The position numbers and the translations under genes were made by a program. Of a stretch of DNA of 64,000 bases, positions 47,290 to 59,357 are shown piece by piece (the first letter of the stretch is position 1; each line of letters opens with the position of its first letter). The notes below the pieces were generated by a model, which made no database searches, had not been told where the DNA came from, and worked only from the letters and a program-made list of their open reading frames with translations. The stretch comes from Gillisella terrae (GTDB lineage: Bacteria > Pseudomonadota > Alphaproteobacteria > Rhizobiales > Rhizobiaceae), in assembly GCF_004801395.1 (NCBI RefSeq), contig NZ_SSOA01000004.1, forward strand, positions 1 to 64,000, in the 5' to 3' direction.

Positions 47290-47343
47290 ATTTCGTTTGT
47301 ATGGTCAGAAAACTGGGTTCCACTTTTCCTTGACAACTCTAAA
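47290..47343. repeat. Family-C repeat, copy 4
   Basis: Matches copies 2 and 3 in TTTCGTTTGTATGGTCAG, GGGTTCCACTTTTCC and TGACAACTCTAAA. It ends two bases before the stop codon of the chemoreceptor gene, which here is TGA and not supplied by the repeat. Confidence 0.75.
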
Positions 47344-47345
47344 GC

Positions 47346-49820
<2,475 letters not shown>

Positions 49821-50086
49821 TCAGAACGTCAGCGCTTTTCGAAAGCAAGCCAGTCCTAAATTTCCCTCAATCAGAGGGATGGTAGCGGCAGCGCATTAAA
49901 ATATGACTAAAGTTAGCGCCGTCATAGTCGGCGAAACCGGGATCGTGAGGAAGGAGGGACTGGAAAATTAAGGAACATCGCTTTATCAATTGATCAAAGG
50001 GCACACCGGGAGAGGCTCACATATCCGCTTCTTCGGGCCGATCAGCAGCAGCGTAACAGGCGCAAACAACTGCGCCGCAACATGGA

Positions 50087-50968
50087 ATGAGCGTGATGAT
50101 CAAGAATGTTGGAATTGTGGGTGCCGGGCAAATGGGATGCGGCATTGCCCATGTTTGCTCTCTCGCCGGGTATAAAGTCACGCTTTACGACCTGTCAAAA
50201 GAACGCATTGAAGCCAGCCTTGCCACGATTAACGGCAATATGGCCCGTCAAGTCACCAATGGCAAAATGGGGGATGACGAGCGCAAGACGGCCCTTTCCT
50301 ACATCACCGGCTCCACCGATGTTCAGGATCTGGCCTCAATGGATCTCGTCATCGAGGCCGCAACCGAAGATGAAAACGTCAAGCGCAAGATTTTTGGCCA
50401 GATTTGTCCGGTTTTGAAACCGGAAGCCCTTTTGGCAACCAACACTTCTTCTCTGTCCATCACCCGCCTTGCTGCCGCAACGGACCGCCCTGAGCAATTC
50501 ATGGGCATTCATTTCATGAATCCCGTGCCGGTGATGAAGCTGGTGGAGCTGGTGCGCGGCATTGCCACCGGCGAAAAAACCTTTGAAACCGCCAAGGATT
50601 TCGTGCGCTCGCTGGATAAAACCATCACCGTTGCAGAGGATTTCCCGGCCTTCATCGTCAACCGCATTCTGCTGCCGATGATCAATGAAGCGATCTATAC
50701 GCTTTATGAAGGTGTTGGCTCGGTCGAAGCCATTGATACGGCGATGAAACTGGGCGCAAACCACCCGATGGGGCCGCTGCAACTGGCCGATTTCATTGGC
50801 CTCGACACCTGCCTGTCGATCATGCAGGTGCTGCATGATGGGCTGGCCGATAGCAAATATCGCCCCTGCCCGCTTTTGGTGAAATATGTCGAAGCCGGAT
50901 GGCTTGGTCGCAAATCCGGCCGCGGTTTTTATGATTACCGTGGCGAAGTGCCCGTTCCGACACGCTAA
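50087..50968 (+). CDS. hbd: 3-hydroxybutyryl-CoA dehydrogenase
   Basis: Hbd interconverts acetoacetyl-CoA and 3-hydroxybutyryl-CoA in butyrate/PHB and fatty-acid metabolism. The 293-residue protein has the N-terminal dinucleotide fold VGIVGAGQMGCGIAHV, the catalytic histidine region MGIHFMNPVPVMKLVE and the C-terminal helical domain ending RKSGRGFYDY. A start three codons later (MIKNVG) is possible. It is separated from etfBA by the metallophosphoesterase and chemoreceptor genes, although the three are usually adjacent in related genomes. Confidence 0.95.
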   Translation: MSVMIKNVGIVGAGQMGCGIAHVCSLAGYKVTLYDLSKERIEASLATINGNMARQVTNGKMGDDERKTALSYITGSTDVQDLASMDLVIEAATEDENVKRKIFGQICPVLKPEALLATNTSSLSITRLAAATDRPEQFMGIHFMNPVPVMKLVELVRGIATGEKTFETAKDFVRSLDKTITVAEDFPAFIVNRILLPMINEAIYTLYEGVGSVEAIDTAMKLGANHPMGPLQLADFIGLDTCLSIMQVLHDGLADSKYRPCPLLVKYVEAGWLGRKSGRGFYDYRGEVPVPTR

Positions 50969-50978
50969 TCAAACCGAA

Positions 50979-51000
50979 GACGCCTCAGGTCAGAGGCGTC
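50979..51000. terminator. Hairpin at the hbd/GST convergence
   Basis: A perfect 8-bp stem GACGCCTC/GAGGCGTC with a six-base loop overlaps the last codons of the glutathione S-transferase gene and starts 10 bases after the hbd stop. No U run is present. Confidence 0.4.
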
Positions 51001-51605
51001 ATCACAGCATGCTGATAGGCGCGACGACCTTTGAGCCGTCCATACCACGCCTCCAGATTGGGCAGGTCTGGCCGCTCGATCGGCATTTCAAACCAGGCAT
51101 AGATAAAGCAGCCAAGCGGAATATCGCCAACGCCAAGATAATCACCAGACAGATAAGGCTGTTTGGCAAGCGCTGCATCGGGCATGGCAAGCAGCTTGCC
51201 CACCACGTCTCGCGCCGCATTGATCTTGGCCATATCGCGCTGGTCTTCCGGTGTGCGCACCATGCCCCAGAACAGATCACGGAACGGCAGGGCAAGCGAT
51301 GACGTTGCCCAATCCATCCATTTTTCGGCTTGCGCCTGGGCAACAGCCCCCACCTGTTCAGCACCTTCATCGCCGTAGCGCGATGCAAGATAACGAACGA
51401 TGGTGTTGGATTCCCACAAGACCACATCGCCATCTTCAAGAACGGGCACAAGCCCGTTGGGGTTCATGGCGCGATAGCCTGGATCATTAACAATGCCGAA
51501 AGCGCCGCCCGCATCAATCCGCTGATGCACAAGGTCGAGCTCCTCAACCATCCACAGCACTTTTTTAACATTGGTCGAGTTGGCCCGACCCCAGATTTTC
51601 AACAT
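50985..51605 (-). CDS. Glutathione S-transferase family protein
   Basis: This 206-residue protein has an N-terminal thioredoxin-like domain ([23 protein letters not shown], with the family serine S10) and the motif [16 protein letters not shown] (about 64-79). The C-terminal helical domain has [16 protein letters not shown]. The layout is that of the bacterial theta/beta-like GSTs that conjugate or reduce small electrophiles. It follows the tlpA-like gene by 12 bases on the same strand, so a shared thiol-redox theme is plausible. Confidence 0.9.
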   Translation of the reverse strand: MLKIWGRANSTNVKKVLWMVEELDLVHQRIDAGGAFGIVNDPGYRAMNPNGLVPVLEDGDVVLWESNTIVRYLASRYGDEGAEQVGAVAQAQAEKWMDWATSSLALPFRDLFWGMVRTPEDQRDMAKINAARDVVGKLLAMPDAALAKQPYLSGDYLGVGDIPLGCFIYAWFEMPIERPDLPNLEAWYGRLKGRRAYQHAVMTPLT

Positions 51606-51617
51606 AAGACCTACCTT

Positions 51618-52280
51618 TTAAAGAGAAACAAGTTTATCAATCAAAGCCTTGGCGTCATTGCTGTCCCAGACGGCCGGACCGTTCATCGAGCCAAGCAGGC
51701 AGCCATTTTTGTCAATCACCAATGTGGCGGGCAAGCCAAAGGCAAGCCCCTCTTTCTTCACGGCGTTAAACACACCCATGGAGCTGTCACGGTAAAAACC
51801 AAGGTGGTCAATGCCGTTTTCGCTCAAAAACGCCTTGGGTTTTTCATCACTGCCACTGTCGATATTCACCGCCACAACATCAAACTTGTCGCTGCCCTTG
51901 GCGGCCTGCAAACCATTGAGAGCTGGCATCTCCTCGCGACATGGCACGCACCAGGTGGCCCAGAGATTGACCAGCAGCGCTTTTCCCTTGAAATCACTCA
52001 GGGTTTTATCGGCCCCGGTGGCATCCTTGAAGGTCAGGGTTTGCAACATACGCGGCGGATTGGCCGCCACGATGGCTGCGACCTGCCCCTTGATAAATGG
52101 CTCCAACGCCTTCAAACTTGCCGGTGTTGCCTCGCATCCTTTGGCTTGCGCCACTTCTGTGCCATTGCCATACCCCGCTTCCTTCACGTATACCGCAACC
52201 GCGCCGGCAAAAAGACCGGCAATCGCCGCAATTGCAACCAGCTTGGCGGAAGGAAGTCCCAATGGTCTTTTTTTCGTCAT
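51618..52280 (-). CDS. tlpA: TlpA-type thiol:disulfide interchange protein
   Basis: This 220-residue membrane-anchored periplasmic thioredoxin has a signal anchor (about 13-32) and active site W110-C-V-P-C114. TlpA is needed for cytochrome oxidase copper-site maturation in Bradyrhizobium. An extra cysteine at 49 and a cysteine near the C-terminus (NGCLLGSM) match the TlpA insert region. GGAG precedes the ATG. It is divergent from argH with only 24 bases between starts, a conserved rhizobial arrangement. Confidence 0.9.
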   Translation of the reverse strand: MTKKRPLGLPSAKLVAIAAIAGLFAGAVAVYVKEAGYGNGTEVAQAKGCEATPASLKALEPFIKGQVAAIVAANPPRMLQTLTFKDATGADKTLSDFKGKALLVNLWATWCVPCREEMPALNGLQAAKGSDKFDVVAVNIDSGSDEKPKAFLSENGIDHLGFYRDSSMGVFNAVKKEGLAFGLPATLVIDKNGCLLGSMNGPAVWDSNDAKALIDKLVSL

Positions 52281-52304
52281 CGACGTCTCCAGGATCTATT
52301 GAGC

Positions 52305-53708
52305 ATGGCTGAGGAAACCAAGGACACGAAATCCTCCAACCAGATGTGGGGTGGCCGCTTTGCTTCAGGCCCCGCTGCCATCATGGAGGAGATAAACGCA
52401 TCAATCGGTTTCGACAAGAAACTCTATGCGCAAGATATTCGCGGGTCCATCGCCCATGCAACCATGCTGGCCCATCAAGGCATTATTTCGAACGAAGACA
52501 AAGATAAAATTATCGAAGGCCTGAACACGATCTTGTCAGAGATCGAATCCGGCCAGTTCGAATTTTCCCGCAAGCTGGAAGATATTCATATGAATATCGA
52601 AGCGCGGCTGGCCACCCTGATTGGCCCCGCCGCTGGCCGCTTGCACACGGCCCGCTCACGCAATGATCAGGTGGCGCTGGATTTTCGCCTTTGGGTCAAG
52701 GAAGAGCTGCAAAAAACTGAGACGCTGCTGACCAACCTGATCACCGTATTTTTGAAGCGTGCCGAAGAGCATGCCGATACCGTTATGCCCGGCTTTACCC
52801 ATTTGCAAACCGCCCAGCCGGTCACCTTTGGCCATCATTGCATGGCCTATGTGGAAATGTTTGGCCGCGACCGTCAGCGTGTGCGCCACGCCATTGAGCA
52901 TATGGATGAAAGCCCGATTGGCTCTGCCGCTCTGGCTGGCACCGGCTATAACATCGATCGCCACATGACCGCCAAGGCGCTTGGTTTTCGTGAGCCAACC
53001 CGCAACTCGATTGATACGGTCTCGGATCGCGATTTCGCACTGGAGTTTCTCTCGATTGCTGCTATTTGCGCCACCCATCTGTCGCGCCTGGCCGAAGAAA
53101 TCGTCATCTGGTCCACGTCGCAATTCAGCTTTATCCGGCTGTCAGATGCGTTCTCCACCGGCTCGTCGATCATGCCACAGAAGAAAAACCCCGATGCCGC
53201 AGAACTGGTGCGCGCCAAAACCGGCCGTATCAATGGCTCGCTGATTGCGCTTTTGACCATCATGAAGGGCCTGCCCCTGGCCTATTCCAAGGACATGCAG
53301 GAAGACAAGGAACAGGTGTTTGACGCCGCCGAAAGTCTGGAGCTGTCGCTTGCCGCCATGACCGGCATGATTGGCGACCTTGAGGTGCGGGCTGACAAAA
53401 TGAAGGCTGCGGCTGGTTCCGGCTATTCCACCGCCACGGACCTTGCCGATTGGCTGGTGCGCGAAGCAGGTCTTCCCTTCCGCGATGCCCACCATGTTAC
53501 GGGCCGCGCCGTTGCCATGGCGGAAGAAAAATCATGTGATCTGGCCGATCTTTCACTTGAGGATTTGCAGTCCATTCATGCCGCCATCACCGCCGACATC
53601 TACAATGTCTTGACGGTCGAAGCCTCGGTTGCCAGCCGCAAAAGCTATGGCGGCACGGCACCGGATGAAGTGCGCAAGCAGATCAAATGGTGGCGCGCGC
53701 GCAATTGA
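52305..53708 (+). CDS. argH: Argininosuccinate lyase
   Basis: ArgH cleaves argininosuccinate to arginine and fumarate. The 467-residue protein has the fumarase-superfamily signature [11 protein letters not shown] (about 283-293), the MWGGRF start and TARSRNDQ (about 108-115). I use the ATG at 52305, which has AGGA ten bases upstream and matches the family N-terminus; the open frame extends back to 51330 across the divergent tlpA and GST genes, but that part is a shadow. Confidence 0.97.
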   Translation: MAEETKDTKSSNQMWGGRFASGPAAIMEEINASIGFDKKLYAQDIRGSIAHATMLAHQGIISNEDKDKIIEGLNTILSEIESGQFEFSRKLEDIHMNIEARLATLIGPAAGRLHTARSRNDQVALDFRLWVKEELQKTETLLTNLITVFLKRAEEHADTVMPGFTHLQTAQPVTFGHHCMAYVEMFGRDRQRVRHAIEHMDESPIGSAALAGTGYNIDRHMTAKALGFREPTRNSIDTVSDRDFALEFLSIAAICATHLSRLAEEIVIWSTSQFSFIRLSDAFSTGSSIMPQKKNPDAAELVRAKTGRINGSLIALLTIMKGLPLAYSKDMQEDKEQVFDAAESLELSLAAMTGMIGDLEVRADKMKAAAGSGYSTATDLADWLVREAGLPFRDAHHVTGRAVAMAEEKSCDLADLSLEDLQSIHAAITADIYNVLTVEASVASRKSYGGTAPDEVRKQIKWWRARN

Positions 53709-53744
53709 TCCTCGATGGATCACACGTTGAAATAACCAGATCAC

Positions 53745-53776
53745 AAAAATCGGGGTGCACAAGCCCCCGGTTTTTC
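53745..53776 (+). terminator. Terminator of argH
   Basis: A CGGGG/CCCCG stem with an eight-base loop, extended by A/T pairs, is followed by TTTTT, about 37 bases after the argH stop. Confidence 0.75.
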
Positions 53777-53847
53777 GCTATGGAAGCTTAGAAAAGTCGT
53801 CTTGCGCATCAGATCGTTGGCGCATCACCTCGTTGGAACAGGACACT

Positions 53848-54036
53848 ATGGTCGTTTCATATCAAAAATTGATCATTTCAGCCCTCATTTTGGGCGCGAC
53901 CAGCACCATGCTTGCCGCTTGCGGACGCAAAGGCGATCTGGACAAGCCCAGTGTTGCCGTGGTGGACCAGAACAAGATGGGCGTACCAGCCGCCAAAACG
54001 CCTGAAAAGAAGTTTTTCCTCGATCCACTGCTCTAA
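53848..54036 (+). CDS. lptM: LptM-type lipoprotein
   Basis: This 62-residue lipoprotein has a short signal peptide ending in the lipobox LAAC, then GRKGDLDKP, the conserved C-G-x-K-G-x-L-x-x-P of LptM (YifL), which in E. coli stabilises the LptDE lipopolysaccharide translocon. AGGA is six bases before the ATG at 53848; the frame stays open to 53755 without support. It sits between argH and lysA, as usual in proteobacteria. Confidence 0.88.
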   Translation: MVVSYQKLIISALILGATSTMLAACGRKGDLDKPSVAVVDQNKMGVPAAKTPEKKFFLDPLL

Positions 54037-54050
54037 ATTAGGTCAAGCCT

Positions 54051-55319
54051 GTGAACCATTTTCAATATCGTGACGGCGTGCTCTATGCCGAAGACGTTGC
54101 TGTGACCGAAATTGCCAATGCAGTCGGCACACCCTTCTATTGCTACTCCACCGCCACGCTGGAGCGTCATTACAAGGTGTTTTCCGAGGCATTCGCGGGC
54201 GTGGATGCCATGGTGTGCTACGCCATGAAGGCCAATTCCAATCAGGCGGTTTTGAAAACGCTGGGCAGCCTTGGCGCAGGCGTTGATGTGGTGTCGGAAG
54301 GCGAATTGCGCCGCGCATTGGCAGCCGGCATTCCCGCCAACCGCATTATGTTCTCAGGCGTTGGCAAGACCCCATCCGAGATGGATCTGGGGCTGGAAGC
54401 GGGCATTTACTGCTTCAACGTCGAGTCCGAGCCGGAACTGGAAGTGCTCAATCAACGGGCCATCAAGGCTGGCAAGAAGGCGCATGTGTCTTTCCGCATC
54501 AACCCGGATGTCGATGCAGGCACCCATGCCAAGATTTCGACCGGCAAGAAAGAAAACAAATTCGGCATTTCCTATGAGCGCGCTCGTGCGGTCTATGCCC
54601 GCGCCGCATCGCTGGACGGCATTCAGGTTACCGGCATTGATATGCATATCGGCAGCCAGATCACCGAGCTGCAACCCTTTTCCGATGCATTCAAGCTGTT
54701 GCGCGAGCTGGTCACCACCTTGCGCGCTGACGGCCATAGCATTGACCATGTTGATGTCGGCGGCGGCCTTGGCATTCCCTACAAGGACGACAACAACCCG
54801 CCACCAGAACCATCGGCTTACGCCAAGATCGTCAAAGAGCAATTGGCCGAGTTGAATTGCAAGATCGTCACCGAGCCGGGCCGCCTGATTGTTGGCAATG
54901 CCGGTATTCTGGTGACCGAAGTGATTTACGTCAAAGATGGCGGCGACAAGACCTTTGTGATTGTTGACGCTGCCATGAATGACCTGATCCGGCCAACACT
55001 CTATGAGGCCCATCACGAAATTCGCCCCGTGACCATCTCAGCCGCCAATGCCCCGCGCATTCGTGCCGATGTGGTTGGCCCCGTGTGCGAAACCGGCGAT
55101 TACCTGGCGCTCGATCGGGAAATGGCCATGCCCAAGCCTGGCGATTTGATCGCGGTTGGCTCTGCCGGGGCCTATGGCGCTGTGCAGGCTGGCACCTACA
55201 ACACCCGCCGGCTGGTGCCGGAAGTGCTGGTGAAGGGTGGCGAATTCCACGTGATTCGCAAACGCCCAAGCTATGAAGAGCTGATCGGTCTGGACAGTGT
55301 TCCAGCATGGCTTGCCTGA
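54051..55319 (+). CDS. lysA: Diaminopimelate decarboxylase
   Basis: LysA makes L-lysine from meso-diaminopimelate. The 422-residue PLP enzyme has the Schiff-base K60 in CYAMKANSN, the HIGSQI glycine-containing motif near 200 and the CETGD substrate cysteine near 345. The start is GTG at 54051 with AGG eight bases upstream, 14 bases after lptM. Together with lysC at 11.6-12.9 kb it gives both ends of the lysine route in this window. Confidence 0.97.
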   Translation: MNHFQYRDGVLYAEDVAVTEIANAVGTPFYCYSTATLERHYKVFSEAFAGVDAMVCYAMKANSNQAVLKTLGSLGAGVDVVSEGELRRALAAGIPANRIMFSGVGKTPSEMDLGLEAGIYCFNVESEPELEVLNQRAIKAGKKAHVSFRINPDVDAGTHAKISTGKKENKFGISYERARAVYARAASLDGIQVTGIDMHIGSQITELQPFSDAFKLLRELVTTLRADGHSIDHVDVGGGLGIPYKDDNNPPPEPSAYAKIVKEQLAELNCKIVTEPGRLIVGNAGILVTEVIYVKDGGDKTFVIVDAAMNDLIRPTLYEAHHEIRPVTISAANAPRIRADVVGPVCETGDYLALDREMAMPKPGDLIAVGSAGAYGAVQAGTYNTRRLVPEVLVKGGEFHVIRKRPSYEELIGLDSVPAWLA

Positions 55320-55467
55320 AAACCGTTCATAATTGTTGCAACAGCACCAAAAACTGATGCGATGAGGGGACATCCCCTCGTCTTCGCCACAAACAATGCT
55401 ATCCTGCACCAAATATGTCAGGGAGCGTGATCCCGCTTTTCGCGAAAAGACAAACGGAGATCCATGT

Positions 55468-58116
55468 ATGGCAGCATCGGACGGGCAGAAGGCCAAAAAC
55501 ACCTATCAAGGCGGCCCAGCATTGGCAAAGCGCGTTGCGATCAACCGCGGCCTTGCGCAGCTGGTGCTGTTTTGTGAGCGTGTTGCCCCGCTGCTGCTCC
55601 TTCCTGCATCGATCGCTGCGATTTTTCTATCCCTCAGCTGGTTCGGCCTGTTTCGCGACATGCCGTCGCTTTTGCGCTGGCCGCTGGTGTTTGTGCTGAC
55701 ATTTGGCTTTCTCGCCGCCCTTTTGCCATTGGCGCAGTTGCGCTGGCCAAAAACCCATGACGCCGACCGGCTGCTGGAGGAGCGCAACAACCTGCCCCAT
55801 CAGCCGGTGCAGGTGCAGGAAGACGAACCGGCATTTGACACCCCCTTTGCCCGTGCGCTTTGGCAGGAACACCAAAGGCGGATGGCGGCGAAAATCGCAA
55901 GCCTTGATCCCGGCTTGCCAAGGCCGGACATTGCCCGGTTTGATCGCCATGGCTTACGCGCCATTCCGGCCTTGCTGCTGGTGGTGGCCTTTGCCTATTC
56001 TGGTGCCAACAATGCTGGCCGGATCAGCGATGCCTTCCGCATGACAGGCACACAAGACAACCAGCCGGGCGTTCGCGTTGACGCATGGATCACCCCGCCC
56101 GGCTATACCGGCCAAGCGCCAGTGTTTCTGACAAGCCGTAATGGTGAGCCTCCCCGAGATATTTCAGTGCCCGCCAAGTCGGTGGTCACAGTGCGTTTCA
56201 CCGGCGGCGTTGACAATGCCAAAGCGACATTCAAACCGAGTGTTGGCAAACCGAGTGTTGGTGCTGACTCCATTGCCTTGCAAGATGCAGAAGCCCCCAA
56301 GGAGAGCGCAGCCAGTGCGGCGACGGATGCCAATGCGCGGACCATGACACTGACGCTTAGCCAAAGCGGCACATTGGATGTCGGTCAACAGCAATGGCCA
56401 TTGACCGTGATCGCCGACAAGCCGCCGACAATTGCTTTTGAAGGTGTGCCAAAGCGCGCGGTCAATGGGGCGTTGGAAATTGGCTTTATCGCCAAGGATG
56501 ATTATGGTGTGCAGGAAGCCCATGCCGATATTGTGCCAGTGAACAATGATCCCGCCGCCCAGCCGCTCTATCCCTTGCCCGAGTACAAACTGGATTTGCC
56601 GCGCCGCAATGCCAAGGAAGCAAAAGGCATTGCCAGCCATAACCTGACGGAACATCCTCTGGCAGGCAAAAAAGTTCGCATCACCCTGATCGTCAAGGAT
56701 GGTGCGGGACAGGAAGGCAAAAGCGCGCCCTATGAGATGGTGCTGCCCCGCCGTCCCTTCAATGAACCTTTAGCCGCAGCCGTTGCGGAAGAGCGGCAGG
56801 TGTTTGCGCTTGATGCCCGCCAGATGCCGCGCGCCATTGCCCTCAATGATGCTTTGACGCTGCGGGCCGACGAGACAATTCCCAACCTCTCCCACTATCT
56901 GCTGATCAAATCTGCACGGGCGCGTATGGCTCTTGCCGATAATGCCGAGAAAATGAAGGACACAGCAGCCTATCTGTGGGAAATAGCACTTGGCATTGAT
57001 GATGGTGATCTCTCGCTGGCGGAGCGCAAACTCTCCGAGGCCCAGCAAAAGCTGTCCGATGCGCTGGAGCGCAACGCGCCTGATGAGGAGATCAAAAAAC
57101 TCACGGACGAGTTACGCCAAGCGATGCAGGACTATATGAAAGCCTTGGCGCAGCGCCAGCAGCCGCAAAATAGCCAGCCGCAGCAAAATGCCGCCAAGAC
57201 GCTGACCCAGCGTGATCTGGAAAACATGATGAACCAGATCGAAAATCTGGCCCGCTCCGGCAACAAGGATGCGGCGCGCCAAATGTTGTCTGAGCTGCAA
57301 CGCTTGATGAACAATCTTCAGACCGGGCGCATGCAACGCCCGAACCAGCAACAACAGCAGGAAAAAAGTGAGGCCCGCAAGCAGATCGATAAGCTGGGCG
57401 AAATCATGCAGGACCAGCAAAAATTGATGGATGAAACCTTCAAGCTGGATCAGGCTTTGCAAGATCGCATGGCACTCGGCGACCCCACCGATCCTGACAT
57501 GGACCAACCCCAGGACGGCCAGCCTAAAAGCGAGGATGAGTTGACCCAGGAAAGGCCGAAACCCGCCCCCGGCCAAAATCCGCCGCCAACCGATCAAATG
57601 ACCGAGCAGCAACTGCGCGATGCTTTGAAGGCCTTGCGTGAACGTCAGGATAATTTGGGCAAACAATTGAAACAATTGCAAGAAGGCCTCGGCAAAATGG
57701 GCATCAAGCCGGGCAAGGAATTTGGTCAGGCCGGTCAGGAGATGAAAGGTGCCGGTCAGGAGCTTGGCAAAGGTCAGGGCGACACGGCTGTCGAAGGGCA
57801 AGGCCGTGCGCTCGAAGCGCTGCGTCAGGGGGCGCGCGACATGATGAACCAGATGATGCAGGCCATGCGAAACCAGCAGGGTCAAGGACAGGGACAGAAC
57901 CCCGGCATGGCGCAAGGCGGACAGAATGGCCGCGATCCTCTTGGTCGCTCGCGACCATCAAGCGGGCCGGATACGGATGACAGTGTGCGCATTCCAGACG
58001 AAATTGACGTGCAGCGCGCCCGCGAAATTCTCGATGCCATTCGTGAAAAACTGGGTGACAACGCCAGCCCGGAGATTGAGCGCCGCTACCTTGAGCGGCT
58101 GCTGGATATGCAATAG
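55468..58116 (+). CDS. TIGR02302 family protein
   Basis: This 882-residue protein is known only from alphaproteobacteria. The N-terminus has two or three membrane segments (about 30-95 and one near 165-185), followed by a central globular part. A long Q/N/M-rich low-complexity region occupies about 565-840 (many short runs such as QQPQNSQPQQN and NQQGQGQGQN). A conserved C-terminal segment follows, with RIPDEIDVQRAREILDAIR. It may be an envelope-scaffold protein; function is unknown. The ATG at 55468 has GGAG eight bases upstream. It follows lysA and precedes the convergent response-regulator gene. Confidence 0.85.
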   Translation: MAASDGQKAKNTYQGGPALAKRVAINRGLAQLVLFCERVAPLLLLPASIAAIFLSLSWFGLFRDMPSLLRWPLVFVLTFGFLAALLPLAQLRWPKTHDADRLLEERNNLPHQPVQVQEDEPAFDTPFARALWQEHQRRMAAKIASLDPGLPRPDIARFDRHGLRAIPALLLVVAFAYSGANNAGRISDAFRMTGTQDNQPGVRVDAWITPPGYTGQAPVFLTSRNGEPPRDISVPAKSVVTVRFTGGVDNAKATFKPSVGKPSVGADSIALQDAEAPKESAASAATDANARTMTLTLSQSGTLDVGQQQWPLTVIADKPPTIAFEGVPKRAVNGALEIGFIAKDDYGVQEAHADIVPVNNDPAAQPLYPLPEYKLDLPRRNAKEAKGIASHNLTEHPLAGKKVRITLIVKDGAGQEGKSAPYEMVLPRRPFNEPLAAAVAEERQVFALDARQMPRAIALNDALTLRADETIPNLSHYLLIKSARARMALADNAEKMKDTAAYLWEIALGIDDGDLSLAERKLSEAQQKLSDALERNAPDEEIKKLTDELRQAMQDYMKALAQRQQPQNSQPQQNAAKTLTQRDLENMMNQIENLARSGNKDAARQMLSELQRLMNNLQTGRMQRPNQQQQQEKSEARKQIDKLGEIMQDQQKLMDETFKLDQALQDRMALGDPTDPDMDQPQDGQPKSEDELTQERPKPAPGQNPPPTDQMTEQQLRDALKALRERQDNLGKQLKQLQEGLGKMGIKPGKEFGQAGQEMKGAGQELGKGQGDTAVEGQGRALEALRQGARDMMNQMMQAMRNQQGQGQGQNPGMAQGGQNGRDPLGRSRPSSGPDTDDSVRIPDEIDVQRAREILDAIREKLGDNASPEIERRYLERLLDMQ

Positions 58117-58151
58117 GCGCGACGCCTAACTCTTTGAGGTGAATCGCGGCT

Positions 58152-58517
58152 TTATGCCGCCATGTTCAGCGCCTGCGCCACAGCCTTGCGAATGTCGGGC
58201 AAGGCAAAGGGCTTTGGCACCACGTCAATCACCTTTTCCATCAGGTCATCGGCGCGCTCACGCTGATCGGCGTAGCCGGTCATCAGCAAAATTTTCAAAC
58301 CAGGAAAATCGCCATGGGCGCGATGCGCAAGCTCAATGCCGTCCATCACCGGCATGCGGATATCGGACAGCAATAAATCAAAGCTGGCCATGCTCAGCTT
58401 TTCCAGCCCTTCGGCACCGTCTGCGGCTTCATGGGTCTCATGCCCATCCATCCGCAATGCACGGGCGACAAAAGAGCGCAAACCATCCTCGTCTTCGGTA
58501 ATCAAAATCTTGGCCAT
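58152..58517 (-). CDS. Single-domain response regulator (CheY-like receiver)
   Basis: This 121-residue stand-alone receiver has the acidic pocket (E8-D9-E10), the phospho-acceptor D52 (LLLSDIRMPVMDG), T80 (LLMTGYAD) and K102 (VPKPFAL). The size invites comparison with CpdR, but the C-terminal part differs from what I recall of rhizobial CpdR, so I give no symbol. I start at MAKILITE (58517), with GGGA about ten bases upstream; the frame is open to 58694 through sequence that looks non-coding. It lies downstream of hpt on the same strand. Confidence 0.88.
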   Translation of the reverse strand: MAKILITEDEDGLRSFVARALRMDGHETHEAADGAEGLEKLSMASFDLLLSDIRMPVMDGIELAHRAHGDFPGLKILLMTGYADQRERADDLMEKVIDVVPKPFALPDIRKAVAQALNMAA

Positions 58518-58754
58518 GTTCGCAATCCCATTTAAAGCATGAGCCCTTACAGCATCGCACGTTTGATAAAACGAACTCATGATGCCGTTGCATGTTCCGC
58601 CGTCACATGATTTTCTTCCCCGGGCTCGATGGAAGAGATCATGCCGACGCATGCAAATGACCAGCTTTTCCTTTGCGATAGGTAAACATCGCAAAGGTCA
58701 CGTTGCGTATGGTTAACAAGTCACCTAAAATTCGAAGGAAGTGTGCTGCAAAGA

Positions 58755-59300
58755 TCAGTCCGCATCGCCGGTGACAACACCGACAAAAGGCAGCTCCCGG
58801 AAGGCATAGGCCGCATCCATGCCATAGCCGACCACGAAATAGTCGGGGCATTCAAAGCCAACATAATCGGCCTCAAGCTCTTCACTGCGCTTGACCTTTT
58901 TATCCAAAAGCACGGCAATGCTGACGTTGGCTGCACCGCGCTCATACATCAGATCGCGGGCAAATTGCAGCGTGCGACCTGATTCGAGGATATCATCAAT
59001 CAACAGGACATTGCGGCCGGTGACGTCGCTATCAATGTCTTTGATAACGGTTACACCGCGCGAAACCGTACCTTTGCCGTAACTGGACAAGGTGATGAAT
59101 TCCATCTCCGGGGCCAGACCCACGTGATGCATGGCACGAATGAGATCGGCTGCGAAAATAAACGAGCCTTTGAGAATGGAAATCACCAGCAGATTATCGG
59201 ACGGACCTTCCGAAATGGCTTTGGCAATTTCAATATTCCGCGTCGCGATCTGCTCAGCGGTAAAATAAGGCTCAATCACTTTTCCGCGAACGATGGGCAT
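58755..59300 (-). CDS. hpt: Hypoxanthine phosphoribosyltransferase
   Basis: Hpt salvages hypoxanthine and guanine to IMP and GMP. The 181-residue protein has the PRPP-binding motif VLLIDDILESGRTL (about 99-112), the flexible-loop SSYG (about 72-75) and the C-terminal YVGFECPDYFVVGYGMD. GGAGAG precedes the ATG. The neighbouring response regulator gene downstream is 237 bases away. Confidence 0.95.
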   Translation of the reverse strand: MPIVRGKVIEPYFTAEQIATRNIEIAKAISEGPSDNLLVISILKGSFIFAADLIRAMHHVGLAPEMEFITLSSYGKGTVSRGVTVIKDIDSDVTGRNVLLIDDILESGRTLQFARDLMYERGAANVSIAVLLDKKVKRSEELEADYVGFECPDYFVVGYGMDAAYAFRELPFVGVVTGDAD

Positions 59301-59357
59301 AATCTCTCCAGAATTTGGCGCATAGCGCCCGACAATCTCGCCACCGCGATACCACAG

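Noticed and set aside
51330..52304. Upstream extension of the argH frame
   Set aside because: It runs antisense through the GST and tlpA genes; argH family members start at the ATG at 52305.
58518..58694. Extension of the receiver-domain frame
   Set aside because: Encodes Cys/Arg/His-rich sequence unlike receivers, and the internal ATG has a ribosome site and the family N-terminus.
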